A stretch of DNA of 10,106 bases. It comes from SYAN01 sp049459795 (GTDB lineage: Bacteria; Actinomycetota; Actinomycetes; Nanopelagicales; Nanopelagicaceae). A program made the position numbers and the translations under genes. Below the pieces are notes generated by a model. The model did no database searches. It was not told where the DNA came from and saw only the letters and a program-made list of their open reading frames with translations. Below, piece by piece: positions 1-7,297 of this stretch; the stretch's first letter is position 1, and every line of letters starts with the position of its first letter. The stretch covers positions 1 through 10,106 of the forward strand of contig JBMUDS010000035.1 in NCBI GenBank assembly GCA_049459795.1, in the 5' to 3' direction.

Positions 1-613
1 CGAGCGCGATGATCCGACCATCTTCGGTCTTGACGAGCGGATTGACCTCGACCAAGGTCGCATCCTCTTCCTTGAACACCTTCCAAAGGAGTAACAAGAC
101 TCGAGCAACCTCTGCTTCGACATCCTGTGGGAATGCACCTGCACGGACGATCTCGAGCGCCTTGCTCTCACTCAAACCTGTATATGCATCGAAGTTGACT
201 CGAGCGAGCTTCTCGGGCGTCTCGTGTGCGACCTGCTCGATATCCATTCCACCAGAGACCGAAGCCATCACAAGGAATGATCGATTCGCACGATCGAGCA
301 AGATCGCGAGGTAATACTCGGACGAAATCGGCGCCGCCTGCGCGATCATCACTTTATGGACGGTATGACCTTTGATATCCATACCAAGGATCGCACCCGC
401 TTTTTGGCGCGCATCATCAGCGCTCTCTGCGAGTTTGACGCCACCTGCCTTACCGCGACCGCCTACTTTGACTTGTGCCTTGACGACGACCTTGCCACCG
501 ATCTCTGCTGCAGCCTTCGCTGCTTCATCGGCTGTCGATGCGACTGCACCTTTGAGCACAGGGACTCCGTGTGCTTCGAAGAGATCGCGCGCTTGATATT
601 CGTAGAGATCCAC
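1..613 (-). CDS. sucC: Succinyl-CoA synthetase (ADP-forming) beta subunit, N-terminal part
   Basis: This is the beta subunit of the TCA-cycle enzyme that interconverts succinyl-CoA and succinate with formation of a nucleoside triphosphate; with the alpha subunit SucD it forms a cytoplasmic complex. The 204 visible residues are the ATP-grasp half of a protein that is usually about 390 residues, and the rest lies beyond the left edge. It opens VDLYEYQARDLF, then has the nucleotide-binding KAQVKVGGRGKAGGVK (45-60), SGGMDIEQVA (120-129) and the metal-binding VEVNPL (188-193). A Ser replaces the usual Glu just before GGMDIE. The start is GTG: a stop lies in frame just upstream and a GAGGAG sits 11 bases before it. 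It follows pcrA by 96 bases on the same strand, and sucD probably follows it. The family call is very secure. Confidence 0.96.
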   Translation of the reverse strand, partial: MDLYEYQARDLFEAHGVPVLKGAVASTADEAAKAAAEIGGKVVVKAQVKVGGRGKAGGVKLAESADDARQKAGAILGMDIKGHTVHKVMIAQAAPISSEYYLAILLDRANRSFLVMASVSGGMDIEQVAHETPEKLARVNFDAYTGLSESKALEIVRAGAFPQDVEAEVARVLLLLWKVFKEEDATLVEVNPLVKTEDGRIIAL

Positions 614-624
614 TCTCGTTATCG

Positions 625-630
625 CTCCTC
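625..630 (-). promoter_or_regulatory. Ribosome binding site of sucC
   Basis: GAGGAG lies 11 bases upstream of the GTG codon at 613. It is the best Shine-Dalgarno match in the gap and supports the GTG start, since an in-frame TAA a few codons upstream leaves no ATG option. Confidence 0.7.
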
Positions 631-662
631 GTTAGTGAGTACTTCTTTCAGCTATGGCGGTC

Positions 663-679
663 TTTCACAAACAGTGAAA
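663..679. repeat. Short perfect inverted repeat between pcrA and sucC
   Basis: TTTCAC and GTGAAA form a 6-base-pair stem around the 5-base loop AAACA, lying 31 bases beyond the pcrA stop and about 50 bases ahead of the sucC start. No T-tract follows it on the minus strand, so it is not a good intrinsic terminator. It could be an operator half-site pair or an mRNA processing hairpin. I see no convincing -35/-10 pair for a separate sucC promoter in this 96-base gap, so read-through from pcrA is possible. Confidence 0.35.
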
Positions 680-709
680 CGGATGCGGTGGAAGAGACCC
701 GCACGAAGT

Positions 710-3013
710 TCATAACTTATCTACCGGCGCATATCGAAGCAACAATCGCTTCTCGCCATAGGTGCCGAAATCGATGGTCGCCTCTGCGCGATCGCCTTCA
801 CCTGAGACCAAGACCACAGTCCCAAGGCCGAAGGTGTCATGAGAGACGCGATCTCCCGGTGCGAGCTTCATTCCCTCTGGAGCAGCGCGCTTGCCGGTCG
901 CATGAGGACGAGTGAGCGGCGCAGGCGCGCCTGTCCGTCGAACATAATTCGAAGCACCGGATACCGCACGTCGATATTCGCTGATTCCAGGTGATCCATG
1001 GATCGCATCACCGCTCCACTCGATCACCTCTTCTGGGATCTCATCAAGGAAGCGTGATGGTGGGTTGTAGTTCGGCGCTCCCCATGCACTTCGATATTCA
1101 GCGCGAGAGATATAAAGGCGCTTGCGCGCTCGTGTGATTCCGACATAGGCAAGGCGACGTTCTTCCTCTAACTCCTCTCGATCACCGATGGAGCGCGAAT
1201 GCGGGAAGATGTTCTCTTCCATGCCGGTCAAGAAGACGATGGGGAACTCGAGACCCTTTGCGGTGTGGAGTGTCATCAAGGTGACCACACCTTGGTTCTC
1301 CTCACTCGATGGATCGTCCACCGGAATCTCATCGGCATCAGCGACGAGCGAGACCTCCTCTAAGAAATCCGACAAGGTCGCGCTCTCGCCCGCCTCAACA
1401 CGATTGGTCGCGAACTCTTCTGCGACAGCGACGAACTCCTGCACGTTCTCTGCTCTCGATTCATCTTGTGGGTCATCGCTCTCTTGGAATTCGGCGAGCA
1501 TCCCGCTCTGCTCAAGGACTGCTGCGGTGATCGATGCCGGTGACGAGTTCGCTTCGACGAGAGTTCTAAGCGTTGCTATGAGATCGGTGAAGCCATTGAT
1601 CGCACTTGCGCTTCGTGCCGCAAGGTCTTCCATCTCGCTCGCCTTCACGAGGCCTTGGAAGAAGGAGATCTCATTCTCTTTCGCATATGCATCGACGACA
1701 TCGAGAGCACGATCTCCGATGCCACGCTTCGGGGTATTGATGATCCGGCGAAGTGAGACCTCATCACTTGGATTGACGAGCACCCGTAGGTAGGCCAAGA
1801 GGTCCTTGATCTCACGCCGTTCGTAGAAGCGAAGACCGCCTACGACTTTGTAGGGGATCGATTCTCGAAGGAAGATCTCTTCGAAGACACGTGATTGTGC
1901 ATTGGTTCGATAGAAGATCGCGCAATCTCCGTACCGAGCGCTCGACTCCGGTTCATCCTCACGACCGAGCGCACGGATCTGATCCGCTACGAATTGCGCC
2001 TCCTCATGTTCGCTTCCCGCGACGAAACCAGTGATCTTCTCGCCACTTCCTGCCTCAGACCAGAGATTCTTCGCTTTCCGAGATTCGTTCTTCTCGATGA
2101 CGGCATTCGCAGCGGTCAGGATGTTTTGAGTGGAGCGGTAATTCTGTTCCAAGAGGATGGTTCGAGCATCGGGGTAGTCCTCTTCGAATTGCATGATGTT
2201 TCGGATCGTGGCACCACGGAAACGATAGATCGATTGGTCGGCATCGCCGACGACACAGAGTTCAGCCGGCGGGATCCCTTCCGCGAAATCACCGACCAGG
2301 TAACGAACCAATACATACTGTGCATGGTTGGTATCTTGATATTCGTCGACCAGGATATGTTTGAAGCGCATCCGATATCGCTCGCGTACCTCAGGAAAGC
2401 GCTGCAGGATCTCGACCGTCTTCATGATGATGTCATCGAAATCCAACGCATTCGCCTGCCCTAATCGCTTCTGATAGAGGGCATAGACCTCAGCGATCAC
2501 CTCTTCCATGTAATTCTCGGTCGCATTCCGATAATCCGCAGGGCCCATCAACTCGTTCTTCGCTCGCGAGATCGCCGCCTGGAAAGCACGTGGTACGTAT
2601 CGTTTCGAATCGAGATTGAGATCACGCATCACCAAGGTGATGAGACGTAAGGAATCGGCACTGTCGTAGATGGTGAATTGGCGCGAATATCCAAGGTGTT
2701 CGATCTCGTTACGCAAGATCCTGACGCAGGCTGAGTGGAATGTCGCGACCCACATGTTCTTGGAGCGTGATCCGACCAGCTCTGCCACGCGCTCTTTCAT
2801 CTCACCAGCGGCCTTATTGGTGAAGGTGATGGCGAGGATCTCCCACGGCGCCACATCGCGCGCCCGGAGCAGATGTGCGATGCGTCTCGTCAACACACGT
2901 GTCTTACCGGAACCCGCACCAGCGACGATCAATAGCGGGGTTCCATGATGGATCACAGCCTCACGTTGCGAAGGATTGAGATCCGCTAACGAATCCTCGA
3001 CGGTGGCTGACAT
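710..3013 (-). CDS. pcrA: ATP-dependent 3'-5' DNA helicase PcrA/UvrD type (superfamily 1)
   Basis: This is an SF1A helicase that translocates 3' to 5' on single-stranded DNA. It acts in nucleotide excision repair, clearing of replication blocks and removal of RecA or stalled RNA polymerase. Using the ATG at 3013 the protein has 767 residues, normal for the family. It shows Walker A AGAGSGKT (31-38), TFTNKAAGEM (63-72), DEYQDTN (223-229), GDADQSIYRFRGA (256-268) and LEQNYRS, then in domain 2A TLHTAKGLEF, the MEENIFPH block and RRLAYVGITRARKRLY. The last 50 residues, from GDRVSHDTFGLGTV, match the Tudor-like C-terminal domain through which PcrA/UvrD contacts RNA polymerase. The frame stays open to 3088, but the extra 25 residues resemble nothing in the family and would run into the divergent gene. 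I see no Shine-Dalgarno at 3013, and a TACACT 8 bases upstream suggests a leaderless mRNA. sucC follows on the same strand. Confidence 0.96.
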   Translation of the reverse strand: MSATVEDSLADLNPSQREAVIHHGTPLLIVAGAGSGKTRVLTRRIAHLLRARDVAPWEILAITFTNKAAGEMKERVAELVGSRSKNMWVATFHSACVRILRNEIEHLGYSRQFTIYDSADSLRLITLVMRDLNLDSKRYVPRAFQAAISRAKNELMGPADYRNATENYMEEVIAEVYALYQKRLGQANALDFDDIIMKTVEILQRFPEVRERYRMRFKHILVDEYQDTNHAQYVLVRYLVGDFAEGIPPAELCVVGDADQSIYRFRGATIRNIMQFEEDYPDARTILLEQNYRSTQNILTAANAVIEKNESRKAKNLWSEAGSGEKITGFVAGSEHEEAQFVADQIRALGREDEPESSARYGDCAIFYRTNAQSRVFEEIFLRESIPYKVVGGLRFYERREIKDLLAYLRVLVNPSDEVSLRRIINTPKRGIGDRALDVVDAYAKENEISFFQGLVKASEMEDLAARSASAINGFTDLIATLRTLVEANSSPASITAAVLEQSGMLAEFQESDDPQDESRAENVQEFVAVAEEFATNRVEAGESATLSDFLEEVSLVADADEIPVDDPSSEENQGVVTLMTLHTAKGLEFPIVFLTGMEENIFPHSRSIGDREELEEERRLAYVGITRARKRLYISRAEYRSAWGAPNYNPPSRFLDEIPEEVIEWSGDAIHGSPGISEYRRAVSGASNYVRRTGAPAPLTRPHATGKRAAPEGMKLAPGDRVSHDTFGLGTVVLVSGEGDRAEATIDFGTYGEKRLLLRYAPVDKL

Positions 3014-3058
3014 AGATGGCGAGTGTAAGCGTGACGCGCAATCTGCGAGAATCAAGCC
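3014..3058. promoter_or_regulatory. Compact divergent promoter region, pcrA and PIG-L gene
   Basis: Only 45 bases separate the two divergent start codons, and neither has a recognisable Shine-Dalgarno. On the minus strand a TACACT hexamer (3022-3027) lies 8 bases before the pcrA ATG. On the plus strand GAGAAT (3047-3052) lies 6 bases before the PIG-L ATG. Both keep the A2 and T6 positions of a -10 element at the distance expected for leaderless transcripts. No good -35 at 16 to 19 bases is visible for either, so the assignment is tentative. Confidence 0.4.
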
Positions 3059-3808
3059 ATGGCTCAGCCGCTCTTTCCTCCTTATCAACCGCTCTCGGAC
3101 GATGAGATCTCAAAGGTCCTGATCGTCACCGCGCATCCAGATGATCTCGATTTCGGATGTGCTGGCACGATCGCGACCTGGGTGAAGAAAGGCATCGAGG
3201 TCTCCTATGTCATCTGCACCAATGGTGACCAAGGTGGTGAGGACCCGACAGTGCCGCGTGAAGAGATGCCGAAGATCAGACAGAAAGAGCAGCGCGATGC
3301 AGGTGCAGTGCTTGGCGTCTCGAAGATCACTTTCTTGAATTATCGCGATGGATGGCTGGTACCAACCATCGAATTGCGGAAGGAGATCGTCAGGCAGATC
3401 CGAATCCATAAACCAGACCGCATGGTGATCCAATCACCGGAGCGAAACTGGGATCGACTCTTCTCATCTCATCCGGACCATATGGCTGCCGGCGAAGCAG
3501 CGATCCAAGCGGTCTATCCCGATGCCAGGAATGCTTTCGCCTTCGAGGACTTGCTCAAGGAAGAGGGTCTAGAACCCCATCGTGTCCGCGAGGTATGGGT
3601 GATGGCAGCTCGCGATCCGAATCATCACGTCGATATCACCGAGACGATCGACTTGAAGATCAAGGCGCTTCACGCTCATGTCAGCCAAACCGCGCATAAT
3701 CCGAAGATGGAAGAGATGATCCGATCTTGGGCTGAGCGAAGCGCCCAAGTCGTGGGTCTTGGCGAAGGGCGATGCGCGGAGATCTTCCGCGTGGTCAATT
3801 CAGATTGA
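3059..3808 (+). CDS. PIG-L/LmbE-family zinc deacetylase
   Basis: This is a member of the metal-dependent deacetylase family that includes MshB, Mca, BshB and LmbE, which remove acyl groups from amino sugars or their conjugates. The substrate here cannot be read from sequence. The protein has 249 residues, a normal single-domain size, with no signal peptide, so it is cytoplasmic. The zinc-site motif AHPDD is at 25-29: by analogy with MshB, H26 and D29 are ligands and D28 the general base. The second motif HPDH is at 138-141, with H141 the third ligand and H138 catalytic. The position after AHPDD is Leu rather than the common Glu. It also carries ICTNGDQGGED (52-62) and PERNWDRLFSSHPD. It is divergent from pcrA and ends 14 bases from the convergent isomerase gene. 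It could act on a mycothiol-type thiol or in N-acetylglucosamine metabolism; I cannot choose between them. Confidence 0.9.
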   Translation: MAQPLFPPYQPLSDDEISKVLIVTAHPDDLDFGCAGTIATWVKKGIEVSYVICTNGDQGGEDPTVPREEMPKIRQKEQRDAGAVLGVSKITFLNYRDGWLVPTIELRKEIVRQIRIHKPDRMVIQSPERNWDRLFSSHPDHMAAGEAAIQAVYPDARNAFAFEDLLKEEGLEPHRVREVWVMAARDPNHHVDITETIDLKIKALHAHVSQTAHNPKMEEMIRSWAERSAQVVGLGEGRCAEIFRVVNSD

Positions 3809-3822
3809 TCTAAGTAGTTGAA

Positions 3823-4542
3823 CTAGCGAATAAAAGCGCGTTCGATGGCGATGGTCTGCTTTGGCGTACCGTCACCAGAACCATCTTTCACGCCCGCCCG
3901 TGCGATCATCTTCACGATATCCAATCCCTTGATGACGCGACCGAAGATCGTGTAATTCGGTGGCAATGTCGTATCTTCGTAGACGATGAAGAACTGACTG
4001 CCATTGCTATTGGCGGTTCCAGAGTTAGCGATCGCGACCACGCCTTCTGGGTAATTGTCCTCAGATGCCGTTGGAAGATTCTCGACGCCATAGGTAAAGT
4101 TCGGACCACCACGTCCTGTCGCAGTCGGGTCACCGCATTGCAAGACGTAGATCCCCTCCGTCGTGAGACGGTGGCAGAGTGACATGTCGTAGAAACCACC
4201 ACGGATCAACGCATTCATCGCAGTAAGCGCGACTCGCGCACGATAGTTCGGTTGGATCACGATCTCGCCACAATTGGTCTCAAGGATTATCTGCTTCATT
4301 GCACGCGCTACTTGGCGCGCAGTCATCACTCGATCCGGGATCGGGACATCGACTGGCGCATGTCCGATAGCTGTCGTGCTCTCGCACTTGACGTTCTTCG
4401 CACTCTTGGATGACTTGTTTACTTCGTTCGCCTTCTCGACCTTGACCTTGCTCACACGATGCTCATCTGCAGCGGCAAAATAAATATTCATAGTAGGAAG
4501 CAGTAGCGCCACCACGAGCGCGAAGCCGATTCGCTTCTTCAT
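3823..4542 (-). CDS. Exported cyclophilin-type peptidyl-prolyl cis-trans isomerase
   Basis: Cyclophilins catalyse cis-trans isomerisation of Xaa-Pro bonds during folding; this one should act outside the membrane. From the ATG at 4542 it has 239 residues. It begins with a signal peptide (MKKR, then a hydrophobic stretch at 5-22) with likely cleavage after AAA at 23-25; no lipobox is seen. A Lys/Ser-rich linker follows to about 85, then the cyclophilin domain: LETNCGEI, CHRL (123-126), QCGDPTATGRGGPNF (135-149), NSNGSQFFIVY (178-188) and YTIFGRVIKGLD. The active-site Arg and Gln are kept, but the usual Phe of FHR is Cys and the usual Trp loop reads LPPNYT. I recall the CHR/QCGDP pair as normal for actinobacterial PpiB-like proteins. 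Four cysteines (53, 91, 123, 136) could form disulfides. GGAG 11 bases upstream favours 4542; an ATG at 4566 is the alternative. It follows guaA by 39 to 63 bases. Confidence 0.9.
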   Translation of the reverse strand: MKKRIGFALVVALLLPTMNIYFAAADEHRVSKVKVEKANEVNKSSKSAKNVKCESTTAIGHAPVDVPIPDRVMTARQVARAMKQIILETNCGEIVIQPNYRARVALTAMNALIRGGFYDMSLCHRLTTEGIYVLQCGDPTATGRGGPNFTYGVENLPTASEDNYPEGVVAIANSGTANSNGSQFFIVYEDTTLPPNYTIFGRVIKGLDIVKMIARAGVKDGSGDGTPKQTIAIERAFIR

Positions 4543-4553
4543 CTCTATCACTG

Positions 4554-4557
4554 CTCC
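4554..4557 (-). promoter_or_regulatory. Ribosome binding site of the isomerase gene
   Basis: GGAG lies 11 bases before the ATG at 4542. The alternative in-frame ATG at 4566 has no comparable site, only TACCCT (4568-4573) one base upstream. That hexamer, if it is a -10 element, would also put the transcript start inside the first codons and favour 4542. Confidence 0.45.
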
Positions 4558-4605
4558 GAACTTCATCAGGGTACTTCATGTTCACATCAGGGAAGGATCG
4601 AGCGA

Positions 4606-6177
4606 CTACTCCCACTCGATCGTGCCTGGCGGTTTACTCGTGATATCGAGTATCACTCGATTCACCTCACGCACTTCGTTCGTGATGCGAGTCGATATCC
4701 GCTCCAACACTTCGTATGGGACTCGTGCCCAATCTGCCGTCATCGCATCCTCACTTGTCACCGGACGAAGAACGATCGGATGGCCATAGGTCCTGCCATC
4801 ACCTTGAACTCCGACGCTCCTGACATCTGCGAGCAATACGACTGGGCATTGCCAGATCTTTCGACCCAACTGAGCGGATTTTAGTTCCTCTCGAGCGATC
4901 AAGTCGGCTAAACGAAGAACTCTAAGTCTTTCTTCAGTGACTTCACCGATGATGCGAATTCCCAAGCCTGGACCTGGGAACGGTTGACGCCAGACGATCT
5001 CGCTCGGTAGCCCCAAGAGTTCACCGACGGTGCGGACCTCATCCTTGAACAAGGCGCGAAGCGGCTCGATGAGTTTGAATTCCATGTCCTCTGGAAGGCC
5101 ACCGACATTGTGATGGGACTTGATATTCGCTGTCCCCGTGCCGCCACCTGATTCGACGATATCTGGATAGAGCGTTCCTTGCACTAAGTATTCGACTTTT
5201 CCATCGCGCGAGATCGCTTCCGCTGCAGATTCGAATGCACGGATGAATTCACGGCCGATGATCTTTCGCTTCGTCTCTGGATCGGTGACACCAGCGAGCG
5301 CATCAAGGAATCTCTTTCGCTCATCGACTACAACTAACTTCACTCCGGTCGCTGCAACGAAGTCTCGCTCAACTTGTTCTGCCTCTCCTTCACGGAGCAA
5401 TCCATGATCGACGAAGACGCACGTGAGTTGGGCGCCGATCGCGCGTTGCACCAGCGCTGCCGCGACCGCTGAATCGACGCCACCAGAGAGACCGCAGATG
5501 ACACGAGCACTTCCGACCTGCTCACGGATGGCTCTCACTTCGCTCTCGATGATGTTCTCCGCGCTCCACTTTCCGGAGAGGCCGACGATCTCACGGAGCC
5601 AGGTAGCGAGGATCGCTTGGCCATTCTCGGTATGAAGGACTTCCGGATGGAATTGCACACCTGCGAGAGTTCCACTCTCATTTTCGAAAGCAGAGATCGC
5701 TGTCTCACTCGTGCTTCCTGTCGTTACGAATCCTGTCGGTAACTCTTTGACGCTATCGCCATGTGACATCCACACATCGAACTCTTCCGGTAGATCTGAG
5801 AAGAGCTTCGACTTCTTTGCGACGAATCGGGTCCGGCCGAACTCACTACGTCCGGTCTTCGCCACTTCACCGCCCAGCGCATTGGCCATCGCTTGGAATC
5901 CATAACAGATACCGAAGATCGGGATCCGAGACTCGACGATGCGCGGATCAAGTGTTGGTGCACCTACTTCATAGACTGATGATGGTCCGCCAGAGAGGAT
6001 GATCGCGCTCGGCGCTCTTCCTTCTTTCGATTCCTTCTCGATGAGATCCCATGCATGCGTCGAACCGACGATCTCGGAATAGACCCCAGCCTGTCGCACC
6101 CGCCGTGCGATGAGTTGCGCATACTGCGCGCCGAAATCGATGACCAGGACGCGTTCGGTCGGACGCTGATCAGCCAC
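4606..6177 (-). CDS. guaA: GMP synthase (glutamine-hydrolysing)
   Basis: It converts XMP, ATP and glutamine to GMP, the last step of de novo guanine nucleotide synthesis, in the cytoplasm. The 523 residues match the usual length of about 525. The N-terminal class I glutaminase domain (about 8-200) has LSGGPSSVYE (61-70), the nucleophile C91 in GICYGFQ, and H177/E179 in VQFHPEV. The ATP pyrophosphatase domain has the P-loop SGGVDS (231-236) and the LVQGTLYPDIVES block. The C-terminal dimerisation domain has QPFPGPGLGIRI (398-409), GHPIVLRPV and the typical end DITSKPPGTIEWE. All catalytic residues are present. The start is GTG at 6177, inside the end of guaB3: the two genes overlap by 8 bases, which suggests translational coupling, with GGAG 13 bases upstream in the guaB3 coding sequence. 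It is third in the guaB-guaB3-guaA array. Confidence 0.98.
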   Translation of the reverse strand: MADQRPTERVLVIDFGAQYAQLIARRVRQAGVYSEIVGSTHAWDLIEKESKEGRAPSAIILSGGPSSVYEVGAPTLDPRIVESRIPIFGICYGFQAMANALGGEVAKTGRSEFGRTRFVAKKSKLFSDLPEEFDVWMSHGDSVKELPTGFVTTGSTSETAISAFENESGTLAGVQFHPEVLHTENGQAILATWLREIVGLSGKWSAENIIESEVRAIREQVGSARVICGLSGGVDSAVAAALVQRAIGAQLTCVFVDHGLLREGEAEQVERDFVAATGVKLVVVDERKRFLDALAGVTDPETKRKIIGREFIRAFESAAEAISRDGKVEYLVQGTLYPDIVESGGGTGTANIKSHHNVGGLPEDMEFKLIEPLRALFKDEVRTVGELLGLPSEIVWRQPFPGPGLGIRIIGEVTEERLRVLRLADLIAREELKSAQLGRKIWQCPVVLLADVRSVGVQGDGRTYGHPIVLRPVTSEDAMTADWARVPYEVLERISTRITNEVREVNRVILDITSKPPGTIEWE

Positions 6178-7282
6178 GATGGATGACGATCTCCACCTTC
6201 TGGAACTCCTTCAACTCTGAATAGCCGCTCGTCGCCATCGCGCGACGGAGTGCGCCGAAGAGGTTCATCGAGCCATCTGCAGTCGTCGATGGTCCATGGA
6301 GTATCTGCGCCAACGTTCCGACGGTTCCGACAGGGACGCGAGTTCCCCGTGGCAATTGATCCTGATGCGCTTCTCGACCCCAGTGGAAACCGCGACCTGG
6401 CGCCTCTTCTGCCTTTGCAAGTGGTGATCCCATCATCACCGCATCCGCGCCACATGCGATCGCCTTCGCGATATCGCCACTCTTTCCAACCGATCCATCA
6501 GCGATCACATGGACATACCGACCACCGGATTCGTCCAAGTACTCGCGACGTGCGGCAGCGACCTCTGCGACCGCTGATGCCATCGGCACAGAGATGCCAA
6601 GCGTTTGACGCGTCGTATGAGCCGCGCCGCCACCAAATCCAACAAGGACTCCCGCAGCACCTGCGCGCATCAAATGAAGTGCGCCACTCTCGGTCGCGCA
6701 TCCACCGACGATCACGGGAACATCGAGTTCATGGATGAACTTCTTCAAGTTGAGCGGCTCTTCCTTCGTCGAGACATGCTCTGCAGAGACTGTGGTGCCG
6801 CGAATGACGAAGATGTCGACTCCTGCTTCAAGGACTGTCTTGTAGAACTCTTGGGTGCACTGTGGTGAGAGCGCAGCTGCGACCGTCACGCCCGCATCTC
6901 GGATCTCTTTGATCCGAGACTTGATCAACTCCGCACGGATCGGCGCGCGATAGATCTCTTGCATTCGCTTCGTCGCTTGCTCGGCCGGAAGCGATGAGAT
7001 CTCACCGAGTTGGATCCTCGGATTCTCATACCTGGTCCAAAGGCCTTCGAGATTCAAGACACCGAGACCACCGAGCTTTCCGATCTCGATGGCGGTATCA
7101 GGTGACACCACTGAATCCATCGGTGCAGCAAGGAGTGGGATATCGAAACGGTAGGCATCGATCTGCCACGCAGTCGATACCTCCTCATGATCGCGAGTCC
7201 TCCTGCTTGGGACGATGGCGATATCGTCGAAGGAATATGCAGTCCGTGCCCGCTTACCAGGGGCGAGTTCTATATCTGCCAT
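6170..7282 (-). CDS. guaB3: GuaB3-family IMP dehydrogenase-related protein
   Basis: This is an IMP dehydrogenase/GMP reductase-superfamily TIM barrel of 370 residues without CBS domains, matching the GuaB3 group (like Rv3410c of M. tuberculosis). Landmarks are the N-terminal YSFDDIAIVPS (16-26), PLLAAPMDSVVSP (49-61), GGLGVLNLEG (71-80), GFGGGAAHTTR (215-225), HVIADGSVGKSGDIAKAIACGADAVM (as HVIADGSVG at 258-266, then the phosphate-site GSPLAKA at 285-291), RGTRVPVGTVGTL and the family ending SGYSELKEFQKVEIVI. In the active-site loop, His222 stands where the neighbouring GuaB has its catalytic Cys. That is what I recall for actinobacterial GuaB3, whose role is unsettled; a cyanobacterial GuaB3 has been reported as an active IMP dehydrogenase. 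The start is set by GGGAG 10 bases upstream. It lies 15 bases after guaB and overlaps guaA, so it is almost certainly in the same transcript. Confidence 0.95.
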   Translation of the reverse strand: MADIELAPGKRARTAYSFDDIAIVPSRRTRDHEEVSTAWQIDAYRFDIPLLAAPMDSVVSPDTAIEIGKLGGLGVLNLEGLWTRYENPRIQLGEISSLPAEQATKRMQEIYRAPIRAELIKSRIKEIRDAGVTVAAALSPQCTQEFYKTVLEAGVDIFVIRGTTVSAEHVSTKEEPLNLKKFIHELDVPVIVGGCATESGALHLMRAGAAGVLVGFGGGAAHTTRQTLGISVPMASAVAEVAAARREYLDESGGRYVHVIADGSVGKSGDIAKAIACGADAVMMGSPLAKAEEAPGRGFHWGREAHQDQLPRGTRVPVGTVGTLAQILHGPSTTADGSMNLFGALRRAMATSGYSELKEFQKVEIVIHRG

Positions 7283-7292
7283 CTATTTCAAA

Positions 7293-7297
7293 CTCCC
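7293..7297 (-). promoter_or_regulatory. Ribosome binding site of guaB3
   Basis: GGGAG begins immediately after the guaB stop codon and lies 10 bases before the guaB3 ATG. It is the strongest Shine-Dalgarno in the gua cluster. The 15-base guaB-guaB3 gap has no room for a terminator. Confidence 0.65.

Noticed and set aside
1188..2464. Plus-strand open frames of 201 codons (1188-1793) and 189 codons (1895-2464) opposite pcrA
   Set aside because: Both are antisense to conserved helicase motifs, have no ribosome binding site and have shadow-frame composition.
3014..3088. N-terminal extension of PcrA from an ATG at 3088
   Set aside because: The added 25 residues resemble no PcrA N terminus and would overlap the first 30 bases of the divergent deacetylase gene; the ATG at 3013 gives the usual family start.
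6170..7282. Calling guaB3 a second GuaB or a GMP reductase (GuaB1/GuaC)
   Set aside because: The motif set and the SGYSELKEFQ-type ending fit GuaB3, and the catalytic Cys shared by both other enzymes is replaced by His.
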